This document shows positions 33,926-43,552 of a DNA stretch of 64,000 bases, one piece after another. Every line of letters begins with the position of its first letter. Position 1 is the stretch's first letter. The notes beneath the pieces are model-generated. The model was not told the DNA's origin, did not search any database, and saw only the letters and a list, made by a program, of their open reading frames with translations. A program made the translations under genes and the position numbers. Origin of the DNA: JAOABC01 sp041287495 (GTDB taxonomy: Bacteria > Aquificota > Aquificia > Aquificales > Hydrogenothermaceae); assembly GCA_041287495.1 (NCBI GenBank), contig JBEULE010000040.1, positions 124,001-188,000 of the forward strand, given 5' to 3'.

Positions 33926-35308
33926 ATGAAGGCTATTGTTTTTGAAGATGAAAAAACTGTAAGAACAGTACTCAAGAGGATACTTTTAAAAGAGTCTATA
34001 GATGTTCTTGATTTTGATGGTTCTGAAAATCCGATTGAAATAATTCAAGAAGAGAAACCGGATTTTATACTTTTAGATATAGGACTTAAAAATACAGATG
34101 GTCTTGATATTCTTAGAAAGATAAACAGTTTAGATTTTAGACCCTACGTAGTAGTTGTATCCGGGCATACAGAACACAAATACATAATAGAAGCTATGAA
34201 ACTTGGTGCTTATGACTATATAACAAAACCTTTTGATATAGAGAGAATAAAGAATGTTGTAAATGATATTAAGCAGAGTTTAAGGTTAAAAGTTGTATCG
34301 GCTATTCCAAAGGAAGAAGTGGTAGCAAATAGTCCTGTAATGAAAGAGGTTTTAAAACTTGTAGGTAGATCTGCTGCTTCAAAGGAGCCAGTTCTTATAA
34401 CTGGAGAAAGTGGAACAGGTAAGGAAGTTATAGCAAATCTTATACATAACTTTTCAAATAGAGCCGATAAACCTTTTGTAGCTGTAAATATGGCAGCTAT
34501 ACCTATAGGTCTTGTTGAAAGTGAGCTTTTTGGTTATGAAAAAGGAGCTTTTACCGGAGCAGATAAAAGTAAGGAAGGTAAATTTTTACAGGCAAACGGA
34601 GGGACACTATTCTTTGACGAGATAGGGGAGATGCCTTTAGAAGCTCAAGGTAAGCTATTGAGAGCGATTCAGGAGATGGAGATTGTCCCTGTTGGAGGTA
34701 AAAAACCTATAAAAGTAGATGTAAGGATAATTGCTGCAACGAATAAAGATCTGATAAAACTTGTAGCAGAAGGAAAATTTAGGGAAGACCTGTTTTACCG
34801 TATATCTGTATTTGAAATACATCTTCCTACATTGAAAGAGAGAAAAGAGGATATTCCAGATTTAGTTAATCTATTTACAAAACAGGCTTTATCTCAACTT
34901 GGTTTAAAATCAGGAGGATTTACACAAGAATCTATGAAATTTTTAGTAAACTACTCCTATCCTGGTAATATCAGAGAACTTAAAAATCTTGTTTTTAAAC
35001 TTATAACAACATACAGAGACAGACCTATAACTCCGGATTTACTGCCGGCAAATATAAAAGGAGAAGAAGAAAAAAGTTTTGACTGGAAAAAAGGGTTTGA
35101 GATTGAAGTTAAAAAATTTCTTACAAGAAAGAGAAAAAATATATATATAAAACTTATAGAAGAGGCAGAGTATATCCTAATAAAAGAAGCGATAAAATTT
35201 ACGGAAGGAAATATATCGGAAGCTGCAGAACTACTTGGACTTCACAGAAACACCATATCCCGAAAGATGAAAGAGTTAGAGATAGAATTTAAAGATGAAG
35301 AAATATGA
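33926..35308 (+). CDS. NtrC-like sigma-54-dependent response regulator
   Basis: Start chosen: ATG at 33926 with AAGGTGA seven bases upstream; the GTG at 33917 is too close to that site. The 460-residue activator has a receiver domain with phosphoacceptor D51, an AAA+ domain with Walker A GESGTGKEV, the sigma-54 contact loop GAFTGA intact, and Walker B GGTLFFDEIGEM, then a Fis-type helix-turn-helix (AAELLGLHRNTISRKMKEL). It therefore activates sigma-54 promoters after phosphorylation by the adjacent kinase. Targets may include the pilus or flagellar system, which is inference. Confidence 0.93.
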   Translation: MKAIVFEDEKTVRTVLKRILLKESIDVLDFDGSENPIEIIQEEKPDFILLDIGLKNTDGLDILRKINSLDFRPYVVVVSGHTEHKYIIEAMKLGAYDYITKPFDIERIKNVVNDIKQSLRLKVVSAIPKEEVVANSPVMKEVLKLVGRSAASKEPVLITGESGTGKEVIANLIHNFSNRADKPFVAVNMAAIPIGLVESELFGYEKGAFTGADKSKEGKFLQANGGTLFFDEIGEMPLEAQGKLLRAIQEMEIVPVGGKKPIKVDVRIIAATNKDLIKLVAEGKFREDLFYRISVFEIHLPTLKERKEDIPDLVNLFTKQALSQLGLKSGGFTQESMKFLVNYSYPGNIRELKNLVFKLITTYRDRPITPDLLPANIKGEEEKSFDWKKGFEIEVKKFLTRKRKNIYIKLIEEAEYILIKEAIKFTEGNISEAAELLGLHRNTISRKMKELEIEFKDEEI

Positions 35309-35314
35309 TATAAT
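35306..35314 (+). promoter_or_regulatory. Extended -10 promoter, almost leaderless, for the TPR lipoprotein
   Basis: TGATATAAT (35306-35314) ends six bases before the ATG at 35321. A transcript would begin at about the start codon, and no ribosome site is present, so this looks like leaderless initiation. Confidence 0.5.
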
Positions 35315-35320
35315 AAAATT

Positions 35321-36172
35321 ATGAAAAAGTTAATCTTTTCTACACTTTTAATAAGTTCTCTTCTTTACTCCTGCAGTGCTCCAAAAGAAAGTTATAGTAT
35401 GCAGGAAGAAATGGACGGTAAGTTTTACTATGAGATGGGTATATCTTCTCTAAATACAGGGAACAATGCTCAAGCTATATCATATCTACTACAAGCCATA
35501 AAAAGTTATAAAACACCGGAAACTTATAATGCACTTGCCCTTGCATATCAGTTTTCCGGAGAATATCAAAAGGCTGAAAGTGTATTTAAGGAAGGGTTAA
35601 GTAGATTTCCGGATAATCCAGAGCTTCTCACTAATCTTGGAGTTTTATATGCAATAACTTCGAGAGAAAAAGAGGCTATATCTTATCTTGAAAAAGCAAT
35701 ATCCAATCCGACATATTCTAAAAAAGATAGAGCTTACTATAACCTTGGATTGATATATAAAAGCCTAGGTAATGAAGCTCTCTTCCTTGAAAACATTAAT
35801 AAATCTATAATGTATAACTCAAATTTTGTTAACTCTTATATCGTATTGGGAGATTACTACTATGAAAGATATCAACGGACAGATAGTAGAGAATTTCTAA
35901 AAACAGCTTTATCAAACTATCTCAAAGCTGCGAGTTTAGGATATAACTCCGGAGAGATTTATTATAAGATAGGAAAAGTATATATAACCTTAGGAGAAAA
36001 AGAGCTGGCAAAATACTATCTTGAAAAAGCTTTAAAGATTGTTGATGATAAGGACCCTATGAAAAATGAGATAAAAAATTTACTTATAAATATAGCAGAG
36101 GGTAAAATAGAAACTTTAAAAGAGAAAAAAGATAGTTCTGAAAATATTTTGAATGGTCTATTAAGAAAGTAG
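35321..36172 (+). CDS. TPR lipoprotein, PilF/PilW-like
   Basis: The 283-residue product has a lipoprotein signal (FSTLLISSLLYSCS, lipobox LYSC with Cys at 18), then about six TPR repeats (GDYYY and LANY patterns, for example YNALALAYQFSGEYQKAESVFKEG). The layout resembles PilF/PilW, the outer-membrane pilotin for the type IV pilus secretin. No secretin is in this window, so another TPR lipoprotein is possible. It appears to be translated from a leaderless message. Confidence 0.65.
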   Translation: MKKLIFSTLLISSLLYSCSAPKESYSMQEEMDGKFYYEMGISSLNTGNNAQAISYLLQAIKSYKTPETYNALALAYQFSGEYQKAESVFKEGLSRFPDNPELLTNLGVLYAITSREKEAISYLEKAISNPTYSKKDRAYYNLGLIYKSLGNEALFLENINKSIMYNSNFVNSYIVLGDYYYERYQRTDSREFLKTALSNYLKAASLGYNSGEIYYKIGKVYITLGEKELAKYYLEKALKIVDDKDPMKNEIKNLLINIAEGKIETLKEKKDSSENILNGLLRK

Positions 36173-36182
36173 AGGTTTGATT

Positions 36183-37154
36183 GTGGTAGAAAAGGTAGAT
36201 ATATCTGTAGTTATACCTATATACAACGAGGAGGAGAACTTACCTATACTTTATAAAAAATTAAAATCAGTTTTAGAAGTTTTAAGAGAAAAAGAAGGAA
36301 AAAGTTATGAAATAGTTTTTGTTAATGACGGTAGTAAAGATAAATCTTGGCAAATTATAAAAGAGATAGCACAGAAGGATAACACTGTTGTTGGAGTTAA
36401 CTTTAGAAGGAATTTTGGTCAAACTGCGGCAATGTCTGCCGGCTTTGAAGTGGCTAAGGGTGATATTATAATCACAATGGATGGAGATCTTCAAAACGAC
36501 CCTGAAGATATACCAAAGTTATTGCAGAAAATAGAAGAAGGATACGATATAGTAAGTGGTTGGAGAAAAGATAGGAAAGATGCATTTATAAGTAGAACTT
36601 TACCTTCAAGGATAGCAAACTGGCTAATATCTATTGTTACCGGAGTTCATCTCCATGATTACGGATGCTCTCTTAAGGCTTATAAATCGGAAATTGCAAA
36701 AAATCTTGATTTCTACGGAGAGATGCACAGATTTTTACCAGCTTTATCAAAACCATTTGGAGCGAAAGTTGTAGAGATTCCGGTTAAACATCATCCTCGT
36801 ATATACGGAAAATCAAAATATGGAATATCAAGGACTTTTAAGGTTATACTGGATCTCATATTGGTAAAATTTTTACTTGATTACAGAACTAAACCACTTA
36901 GAGTTTTTGGTGGAACAGGTTTTCTATTGTCCTTTATAGGTTTTATGGTGATGTTTTACCTTTCCTGTGAGAAGTTATGTTTTGGTAAATCTATAGGAGA
37001 TAGACCTTTACTTACTTTTGGTATGCTTCTATTTATAACCGGTATTCAGCTTATATCTACCGGTATAATAGCGGAGCTTATAACACGAACTTACTACGAG
37101 TCCCAGGGTAAAAGACCTTATATAATTAAAGAAATAGTTAATGGTAAAGATTGA
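36183..37154 (+). CDS. Family 2 glycosyltransferase (polyprenyl-phosphate type)
   Basis: The product (323 residues from the GTG at 36183, six bases after AGAGGT) has a cytoplasmic GT-A domain with VVIPIYNEEENLP, VNDGSKDKSW, the DxD-like ITMDGDLQNDP, and NFRRNFGQTAAMSAG. Two membrane helices follow (about 240-300). This is the DPM1/ArnC-type layout that transfers sugar to polyprenyl phosphate. The gene overlaps the flippase-like gene by 14 bp. Substrate sugar is unknown. Confidence 0.87.
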   Translation: MVEKVDISVVIPIYNEEENLPILYKKLKSVLEVLREKEGKSYEIVFVNDGSKDKSWQIIKEIAQKDNTVVGVNFRRNFGQTAAMSAGFEVAKGDIIITMDGDLQNDPEDIPKLLQKIEEGYDIVSGWRKDRKDAFISRTLPSRIANWLISIVTGVHLHDYGCSLKAYKSEIAKNLDFYGEMHRFLPALSKPFGAKVVEIPVKHHPRIYGKSKYGISRTFKVILDLILVKFLLDYRTKPLRVFGGTGFLLSFIGFMVMFYLSCEKLCFGKSIGDRPLLTFGMLLFITGIQLISTGIIAELITRTYYESQGKRPYIIKEIVNGKD

Positions 37155-38010
37155 TAAAAAGAAAAGTATTCAGCTTTTTGTTTCTTTAATTGTAACTGGA
37201 ATTTTTCTATATCTCTTTGAGATATATGTAGGTTTTGAAAAATTTATCTTACTTTTTAAAAGTTTAAGCTTAATTCATTTAGTAATAGGTATTGTATTAT
37301 ACACTTTCAGTTATATAATTAGGTCAATCCGGTGGAGTTTAACGTTAGATATAAAGGAGTTTGGTAAGTTATTTAAGATAACTGTTTTCAACACATTCTT
37401 TAATATCATACTACCTTTCAGGGTGGGAGAGATATCTTTTTTCTATATGCTGAAAAAAGAAGGGATAAGTTTAACTCAAACAACAATGAGTTTTATAACA
37501 ACGAGGATTTTTGATGGATTATCGTTGATAGGATTTTTTTCTCTGTTTTATTTTCTGTATAAATCAAATTTAATACTGGGGGTTTTAACTTTTTTTATCT
37601 CTCCATTTATTTTTATACCTATTTCTCTTTTAATAAAGAAAATTAAACATCAAGAGATAGTGAATTACCACAGTAAGTTAGAAGTAAAAAATCTTCTTAA
37701 TATATATATTCTATCGGTATTGACTCTTATATTTAAATTTTCCGCATTTTACTTCGTTCTTCCACCGGATATAAAGTTATCAATCTCAGAAGCTTTTCTC
37801 GCTTTTTCTGCCGGAGATCTAACTACAGTACTACCCATCCATGGTATAGCCGGAATAGGAACGTATGAATCAGGTTATGCAGGCTCTCTGTTAGTCTTGG
37901 GTGTTAGTAGGGATATTGCCCTCCTCTCAGCATTATTTACACATACCTTTATCCTATTTTCATCTTCTATTCTCGCTTTCTTAACTTATATCTTTTCTAA
38001 GAAACTTTGA
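37141..38010 (+). CDS. Lysylphosphatidylglycerol synthase-type (UPF0104) membrane protein
   Basis: The 289-residue protein has seven or eight membrane helices and the family motifs IRSIRWSLTL (near 58), LPFRVGEISFFYMLKK near 96, and FSAGDLTTVLPIHGIAGIGTYESGYAGSLLVLG near 220-252. Such proteins often lie next to GT2 enzymes and are thought to be glycolipid flippases or related transporters. Overlap with the GT2 gene supports joint function. Its 3' end overlaps the convergent gene by 14 bp. Confidence 0.82.
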   Translation: MVKIDKKKSIQLFVSLIVTGIFLYLFEIYVGFEKFILLFKSLSLIHLVIGIVLYTFSYIIRSIRWSLTLDIKEFGKLFKITVFNTFFNIILPFRVGEISFFYMLKKEGISLTQTTMSFITTRIFDGLSLIGFFSLFYFLYKSNLILGVLTFFISPFIFIPISLLIKKIKHQEIVNYHSKLEVKNLLNIYILSVLTLIFKFSAFYFVLPPDIKLSISEAFLAFSAGDLTTVLPIHGIAGIGTYESGYAGSLLVLGVSRDIALLSALFTHTFILFSSSILAFLTYIFSKKL

Positions 38011-39250
38011 ATATCTGTTCTATCTTCTCTTTAATTATCTTTGTTGTAATCTCTGTTACATAGTCTTTCAGTTCTTCTTTTAATAGCTTCCTTATCTCTT
38101 CTGAGATTAATTTTTCTGCCTCTTGTCTTAACTTTTCCCTAAGTTCTAATTTTAAATTTTCCAACTCTTTTCTTGTTTCTTCTTGGAAGTCTATTTGTAA
38201 ATGGTCAATTATCTTCTCCATAGCCGGGTCTTTTTCCAGGAAGTCTCTTGTCACTTGTAATGCTAACTTCTTTATCTCCTCGTCTGAGATCTGGATATTG
38301 AAGTTTGCTATCATCTTTTCTCCTCCTGTAAGCTTTTCTATAGGTGATTCTTCTTTTTTGGAAGATATTAATTCTTGTAAAGTAGTCCCCTTCTCCTTAT
38401 TTGAAGGTGTCTCTATAATCTCTTCTATAACTTTTTCCTCAACCGGTTTTATAGCTGGAGTTACAAGATTTTCTAAAGTATGCAACTCTTGAGGTAGTTT
38501 TGACTCTTCTAAATTGTTGACTGTACTAAATTCATTTATACTTTCTATCTGAGGAAGATTTTCCATTTCAGGAATATGTTCAAATTCTATAATTTCTGTA
38601 GGTCGAGTTTTTTCTTCTTCTATCTTTAAATCTAAATCTTCACTTTGCAGTGATAAATCGTTAAACTCAAGTTCTAAAGTGGAGGGAATATCTATGGTTG
38701 TTTCCTGTTGTGGTATTTCGTTAAACTCTATCTCAAAAGGTGTTTTTGAAATTGTTATATCTTGCGTTGCAATATCATTGTACTCTATAAGTTCCTCTTG
38801 GATACCGGGATTTTTTGTTAAAAATTCGAAATCTGACAACGACTCAGAAGGAGAATTCTCTTCAACTTTTTCTTCAAATTTCAATTGGTTAGGTTCTTTT
38901 ATCTCTGTTGGTTTCATGTTATTAAGCTCTGATATTAAATCTTGTAGTTGATTAAATTTGTGGAAAAATTTAACCTTTTCAGAAAATTGGTTTATATCAA
39001 TAGGATTTTCTGGGGATATTAGCCCAAATATCTTTCCATCTTCTATCGCACTTTTTGTTAAAAGATATTTGAGGTCATCTTCCGCAAAGATTCCAGAAGT
39101 AGTGTCGTATATTATTAATTCCGGTTTTGTATTCTCTATATCTTTTAAAAATGAAACTGTATCACCGTATTGTATGACTTCTATATTTTCTAAATTTTTC
39201 CTCAAATCTTCTATGTATTTAACATCAAAGGATATTATAGCAACTTTCAT
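37997..39250 (-). CDS. Unknown protein: receiver-like domain, acidic linker, helical tail
   Basis: The 417-residue protein has an N-terminal CheY-like fold (VAIISFDVKYIEDLRKNLEN, near residue 48 IIYDTTSG) that has Asp at the phosphoacceptor-like place but lacks a clear acidic pair and conserved Lys. A long acidic and disordered part follows (about 110-310; Glu/Ile/Thr/Pro-rich with repeated short motifs such as FEIEFNEI, LELEFND). The C-terminal third (about 325-417) is helical: VTRDFLEKDPAMEKII, then a coiled coil and EEIRKLLKEELKDYVTEITTKII. The last part resembles C-terminal tails in polar hub proteins or FrzS-like proteins. No function can be assigned. GGAGG precedes the ATG. Confidence 0.6.
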   Translation of the reverse strand: MKVAIISFDVKYIEDLRKNLENIEVIQYGDTVSFLKDIENTKPELIIYDTTSGIFAEDDLKYLLTKSAIEDGKIFGLISPENPIDINQFSEKVKFFHKFNQLQDLISELNNMKPTEIKEPNQLKFEEKVEENSPSESLSDFEFLTKNPGIQEELIEYNDIATQDITISKTPFEIEFNEIPQQETTIDIPSTLELEFNDLSLQSEDLDLKIEEEKTRPTEIIEFEHIPEMENLPQIESINEFSTVNNLEESKLPQELHTLENLVTPAIKPVEEKVIEEIIETPSNKEKGTTLQELISSKKEESPIEKLTGGEKMIANFNIQISDEEIKKLALQVTRDFLEKDPAMEKIIDHLQIDFQEETRKELENLKLELREKLRQEAEKLISEEIRKLLKEELKDYVTEITTKIIKEKIEQIFKVS

Positions 39251-39342
39251 ACTAACTTACCTCCAAATTATTACTATTTTCTTATTCGTCAAAATTTCTA
39301 TATAATTAAATCATAAATTTTTAGTTTGAGAGGTGATGAAAA

Positions 39343-39840
39343 ATGAAATTTAAAGAAACAGACCTCCCGGGAATTGGTAAAAAGTTTTCAATCATAACAG
39401 CAGATAAAGAGAAAGTGAGTGTGATAATACATATCTCCGGAAAACGAGAAATTTACTTTTTTAATAAAGATGATTTTGATGAGCCGGTTTGCTCTTTTGT
39501 TTTAAATGAAGAAGAAGCGAATCAGCTTGGCTCTATTTTGATGGGAACTTACTTTAAACCGGAAGGGCAGGAAGAAAAAGAGATGTTTATGAAGAACTTA
39601 GTTATAGAATGGATAAATGTAGATAACTCTTCTCCTTTGGTAAATAAATCAATAAAAGACCTTGAAATTAGAAGAAAAACTGGGGTTACAGTTGTTTCTA
39701 TAATAAGGGGAAACGAAACAATTACAAATCCTCTACCGGAGGAAGTTATAAGAGAAGGAGATACACTTGTGATAGTAGGTAATAAAGAGCAGATAGAAAA
39801 ATTTTTCAAATTTTTTTATCCTGCATGTAAGATTAGATGA
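39343..39840 (+). CDS. khtT: KhtT-like TrkA-C regulatory subunit
   Basis: The 165-residue cytoplasmic protein opens KFKETDLPGIGKKFSI, the KhtT family signature, has a middle domain with EEANQLGSILMGTY, and a RCK_C (TrkA-C) domain from about residue 80 (VNKSIKDLEIRRKTGVTVVSII). KhtT gates the KhtU cation:proton antiporter. Its stop codon overlaps the antiporter start (ATGATGA), so they are coupled. A ribosome site GAGAGGTGAT precedes the ATG. Confidence 0.9.
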   Translation: MKFKETDLPGIGKKFSIITADKEKVSVIIHISGKREIYFFNKDDFDEPVCSFVLNEEEANQLGSILMGTYFKPEGQEEKEMFMKNLVIEWINVDNSSPLVNKSIKDLEIRRKTGVTVVSIIRGNETITNPLPEEVIREGDTLVIVGNKEQIEKFFKFFYPACKIR

Positions 39841-40997
39841 TGAATATGCCTTTTCTCCTTGAATTTGGATTGCTAAGCCTCTCTCTATTTATAGCCGGAT
39901 ATATAGGAAAAGTTTTTAAACTTCCTACGGCAATATTTTATATAGTGATAGGTATTTTATTAGGTAGTTTTATTCATGAAGATGAAACTATAGAGAGATT
40001 CAGTGAGCTTGGTATTGTTTTGCTATTTTTTTATCTTGGACTTGAATTTAATATAGTAAGGGCAGTTTCTACTGCAAAGAGGATATGGACTGTTGGATTA
40101 CTGGATATCTTTTTTAATTTTTTTATGATATTTATAGTCCTTAAATTACTTGGTTTTGATTGGCTTGTTTCCTTTTTAGGTGGTGCTATTGCCTATGCTT
40201 CTTCATCGGCTATTACAACAAAGGTTATTACAGACAATAAGAGAGTTGCAAATCCGGAAACAGAGATGATTCTAGGACTTATGGTATTTGAAGACATTGT
40301 AGCTCCTATTATGCTTGCTGTCCTTGCTGGTATCATGACCAGAGGAGACCTTACACCTGTTATGTTTGGTATTATAGCTTTAAAGATAATCGCTGTATTC
40401 TCTACTGTATATATTATAGTTATGCTGTTTCGTGATAAATTGTCTAATTTTATTGATAACTTTATAAATCAAGACCTGTTTATTCTTTTTGCATTCGGGG
40501 GACTTATAGTTTTTGCCGGATTTACTCAGGCCATCGGCTTATCGGAATCTATCGGAGCCTTTTTAATGGGGATGATTATCTCCGAAACAGGAAAGGCCCA
40601 TGATGTAGAAAAGAGTATGTTTTCTATAAAAGAGCTTGCTGTTGCTTTATTTTTCTTTTTATTTGGTGCAAACATTATTGTAGATAAATCATTATTGGAA
40701 ATTAAATTTACTGTGTTGATTAGTGTAGTTGTTATTTTGTCTATATTTGGAAAGTTTTTAACAGGTTACATAGGAGGAATGTTCTACGGATTATCAAAGA
40801 GAGGGTCTATGATAGCTGGTTTTTCTATTATTAGTAGAGGGGAGTTTTCTATAGTTATATCTAAGTTGTCACCGACGAATTTTCTACCATTTTTTGGTGT
40901 GTATATACTTATTATGGCTATTATAGGAATACTGTTTGCTCAGTATGCTCCAAGAATATCTAAATTTTTTGTTAAACCTAAAAAACCAGTTATATAA
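39837..40997 (+). CDS. khtU: KhtU-like CPA2 potassium:proton antiporter
   Basis: The 386-residue protein has about 12 membrane helices, with FYIVIGILLGSF, LLFFYLGLEFN near 62-72, ASSSAITTKVIT, and the ion-binding MVFEDIVAPIM near 153. The Glu-Asp form is typical of CPA2 potassium/proton exchangers of the Kef/Kht group. It pairs with the upstream khtT and is unlike the Asp-Asp antiporter at 19631-20821, so the window has two antiporters of different subgroups. Confidence 0.88.
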   Translation: MMNMPFLLEFGLLSLSLFIAGYIGKVFKLPTAIFYIVIGILLGSFIHEDETIERFSELGIVLLFFYLGLEFNIVRAVSTAKRIWTVGLLDIFFNFFMIFIVLKLLGFDWLVSFLGGAIAYASSSAITTKVITDNKRVANPETEMILGLMVFEDIVAPIMLAVLAGIMTRGDLTPVMFGIIALKIIAVFSTVYIIVMLFRDKLSNFIDNFINQDLFILFAFGGLIVFAGFTQAIGLSESIGAFLMGMIISETGKAHDVEKSMFSIKELAVALFFFLFGANIIVDKSLLEIKFTVLISVVVILSIFGKFLTGYIGGMFYGLSKRGSMIAGFSIISRGEFSIVISKLSPTNFLPFFGVYILIMAIIGILFAQYAPRISKFFVKPKKPVI

Positions 40998-41052
40998 AGT
41001 CCTTATGATAGAATATTTTAAATAGGAAGTAAGCCGATAAATGGAGGAACTT

Positions 41053-42330
41053 ATGGAAAAATCCAGAGAGCTTTTTAAAGAAGCACAGAAGTATCTAGTT
41101 GGTGGAGTGAACTCTCCTGTTAGGGCTTTTAAAGCTGTTGGAGCAGATCCTATCTTTATAAACAGAGGTAAAGGTTGTAGGATATGGGATGAAGATGGAA
41201 ATGAGTATATAGATTATGTTTTATCTTGGGGACCTCTTATATTTGGTCATGCCCATGATCAGATAGTAAATGCTATAAAACAGATAGCTAACTTTGGGAC
41301 AAGTTTTGGTGCTCCTACGAAAATAGAAGTAGAAATGGCAAAAGAGGTAGTGAATGCTGTTAAATCTGTTGAAATGGTCAGGTTTGTTAACTCTGGAACA
41401 GAAGCAACAATGAGTGCTATAAGACTTGCAAGAGGTTATACAAAGAGAAAGTACATAGTTAAGTTTGATGGATGTTATCATGGACATGGAGATAGTCTCT
41501 TAGTTTCTGCTGGCTCCGGAGTTGCTACCTTAGGTATTCCCGGAACTCCTGGAATTCCGGAGGAGTTGGCTAAATTAACAATTGTTTTACCTTACAACAA
41601 TATTGAGGCAGTTGAAGAAGCATTTAAAAAGTACGGTGAAGATATTGCCTGTGTAATAATTGAACCTGTTGCCGGAAATATGGGAGTTGTAGCTCCTTCA
41701 AAAGAGTATCACCAAAAATTAAGACAGATAACAAGAGATTATGGAGCTTTACTTATATTCGATGAAGTTATGACAGGATTTAGATTGGCTTATGGTGGAG
41801 CACAAGAGCTATACGATGTGGAACCTGATATAACAACCTTCGGAAAGGTTATAGGAGGTGGTCTTCCAGTTGGAGCATATGGAGGAAAAAGAGAGATTAT
41901 GGAGTATGTAGCTCCTGTAGGACCAGTTTACCAAGCTGGAACACTTTCTGGAAATCCTTTAGCTATGGCTGCAGGACTTACACAGCTTAAGCTTTTAAAG
42001 GAAATAAATCCTTATCAGGAGTTAGATAGAAAAGGTAAAATCTTAGAAGATGGTATAAAAGAAATATCAAAGTTAACTGGAAAACATATAACAGTTAACA
42101 GAGTTGGTTCGATGATAACAGCATTCTTCACAGATAAGGAAGTTGTAGATTTTCAAACAGCTAAAACTTCAGACACCCAGCTATTTGCAAAATTTTTCAG
42201 AGGTCTTATAAGAGAAGGTATATATTTACCAGCTTCCCAGTTTGAAGCCTTTTTCTTAAGTACAGCTCACTCTGATAGAGATTTAGAGATAACCTTAGAG
42301 AAGATGGAAAAAGTTTTAAGGGAAGTATAG
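41053..42330 (+). CDS. hemL: Glutamate-1-semialdehyde 2,1-aminomutase
   Basis: HemL makes 5-aminolevulinate in the C5 tetrapyrrole pathway. The ATG at 41053 is preferred, since GGAGG at 41043-41047 lies five bases before it; the ATG at 41041 would put that site inside the gene. The 425-residue PLP enzyme has LVGGVNSPVRAF near the start, NSGTEATMSAIRLAR, FDEVMTGFR, and the PLP Lys in TFGKVIGGGLPVGA. nrdR starts in its stop codon. Confidence 0.95.
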   Translation: MEKSRELFKEAQKYLVGGVNSPVRAFKAVGADPIFINRGKGCRIWDEDGNEYIDYVLSWGPLIFGHAHDQIVNAIKQIANFGTSFGAPTKIEVEMAKEVVNAVKSVEMVRFVNSGTEATMSAIRLARGYTKRKYIVKFDGCYHGHGDSLLVSAGSGVATLGIPGTPGIPEELAKLTIVLPYNNIEAVEEAFKKYGEDIACVIIEPVAGNMGVVAPSKEYHQKLRQITRDYGALLIFDEVMTGFRLAYGGAQELYDVEPDITTFGKVIGGGLPVGAYGGKREIMEYVAPVGPVYQAGTLSGNPLAMAAGLTQLKLLKEINPYQELDRKGKILEDGIKEISKLTGKHITVNRVGSMITAFFTDKEVVDFQTAKTSDTQLFAKFFRGLIREGIYLPASQFEAFFLSTAHSDRDLEITLEKMEKVLREV

Positions 42331-42791
42331 TGAAATGTCCTAAATGTGGAAGTTTAAGTGATAAAGTTTTAGAAACAAGACAGTCAAAAGATGGAACTGT
42401 TATAAAGAGAAGACGGGAATGTCTTGGATGTGGATATAGATTTACCACTTACGAAAGAATAGAGGAAGAAGAGATTAAAGTAATCAAGAAAAATGGAAAG
42501 GTAGAAGCCTTTAATAAAGAAAAAGTTATAAGAGGTATAAAACTTGCGTCAAAAGGAAGACCTATATCTGATATGCAGATAACAGAGATTGCTGATAATA
42601 TTGAAAAGTTTTTGATAGATGAAGGAAAACTTACTACAACAAGTTATGAAATTGGAGAGATGGTAAAAGAGAGGTTAAAACAGCTTGATAAGGTTGCATA
42701 CTTAAGGTTTTTATCTGTGTATGAAGATTTTAAGGATATAAAAGATTTTCAGGAAAAGATAAGAGAGATAGAAGAGGGTGAACATGAATAG
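42330..42791 (+). CDS. nrdR: Transcriptional repressor NrdR
   Basis: NrdR represses ribonucleotide reductase genes in response to nucleotides. The 153-residue protein has the zinc ribbon (CPKCG, then CLGCGYRFTTYER) and the ATP-cone domain from about residue 45 (IKVIKKNGKVEAFNKEKVIRGI). It starts at GTG overlapping the hemL stop. Length and motifs are canonical. Confidence 0.97.
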   Translation: MKCPKCGSLSDKVLETRQSKDGTVIKRRRECLGCGYRFTTYERIEEEEIKVIKKNGKVEAFNKEKVIRGIKLASKGRPISDMQITEIADNIEKFLIDEGKLTTTSYEIGEMVKERLKQLDKVAYLRFLSVYEDFKDIKDFQEKIREIEEGEHE

Positions 42792-43548
42792 TGTTGAAGC
42801 ATTTATCTTTGGTGTTGTTGAAGGGCTCACAGAGTTTTTGCCTATATCTTCTACTGGGCATCTTATTTTGGTTTCTAATTTAATGGGTATTCAGCAGACA
42901 GATGCCCATAAAGCTTTTGAAGTTTCCATACAGCTTGGTTCTATTATGGCTGTTGTTTTTCTCTATTGGAGAAAGTTTTTAGAGTTAGAAGTTTTAAAGA
43001 GGTTAGTTATAGCTTTTATACCTACTGGAATTCTTGGATTTTTACTTTATAAACTGATAAAATCCTTTTTTAATCCCTATGTAGTTATTTTTATGCTCAT
43101 ATTAGGAGGCTTTATACTCATAGGAATTGAGTATATCCATAAAAATAGAGAGTATGGGATAAAGAGTATATACGATATTGATTACAAAAAAGCTTTTTCT
43201 ATAGGTATTTTCCAATCTTTTGCAATGATTCCGGGAACTTCAAGGTCTGGAGCTACTATAATCGGTGGATTACTTTTAAATCTTGACAGAAAGACTGCCG
43301 CCGAATTTTCATTTTTATTAGCAGTTCCTACTATGTTTATGGCTACATTATACGATATATATAAAAACTATTCTAATTTCAATGTATCAGATTGGAGTAA
43401 TCTAATTGTAGGTTTTATAACTGCATTTATTTTTGCAGTTATTTCCATTAAATTATTACTTAGATTTATCTCTACCCATAACTTTATACCATTTGGTATA
43501 TACAGAATATTCTTGGGGTTAATATACTTCTTTGTGGTGTTGAGGTAG
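42784..43548 (+). CDS. uppP: Undecaprenyl-diphosphatase UppP (BacA)
   Basis: UppP recycles undecaprenyl diphosphate for the cell wall. The ATG at 42784 with AGAGGGT upstream overlaps the nrdR end. The 254-residue membrane enzyme has the two signatures EGLTEFLPISSTGHL near 15 and PGTSRSGATIIGG near 150, and about eight helices. Confidence 0.95.
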   Translation: MNSVEAFIFGVVEGLTEFLPISSTGHLILVSNLMGIQQTDAHKAFEVSIQLGSIMAVVFLYWRKFLELEVLKRLVIAFIPTGILGFLLYKLIKSFFNPYVVIFMLILGGFILIGIEYIHKNREYGIKSIYDIDYKKAFSIGIFQSFAMIPGTSRSGATIIGGLLLNLDRKTAAEFSFLLAVPTMFMATLYDIYKNYSNFNVSDWSNLIVGFITAFIFAVISIKLLLRFISTHNFIPFGIYRIFLGLIYFFVVLR

Positions 43549-43552
43549 TAAG

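Noticed and set aside
19631..40997. The two CPA2 antiporters as recent duplicates
   Set aside because: They carry different ion-site motifs (LDDIIGV and FEDIVAP), and only the second has a KhtT partner, so they belong to different old subgroups.
41041..41052. hemL starting at the upstream ATG (41041)
   Set aside because: The GGAGG at 41043-41047 is well placed for the ATG at 41053, while the earlier ATG has only a distant AGGAAG.
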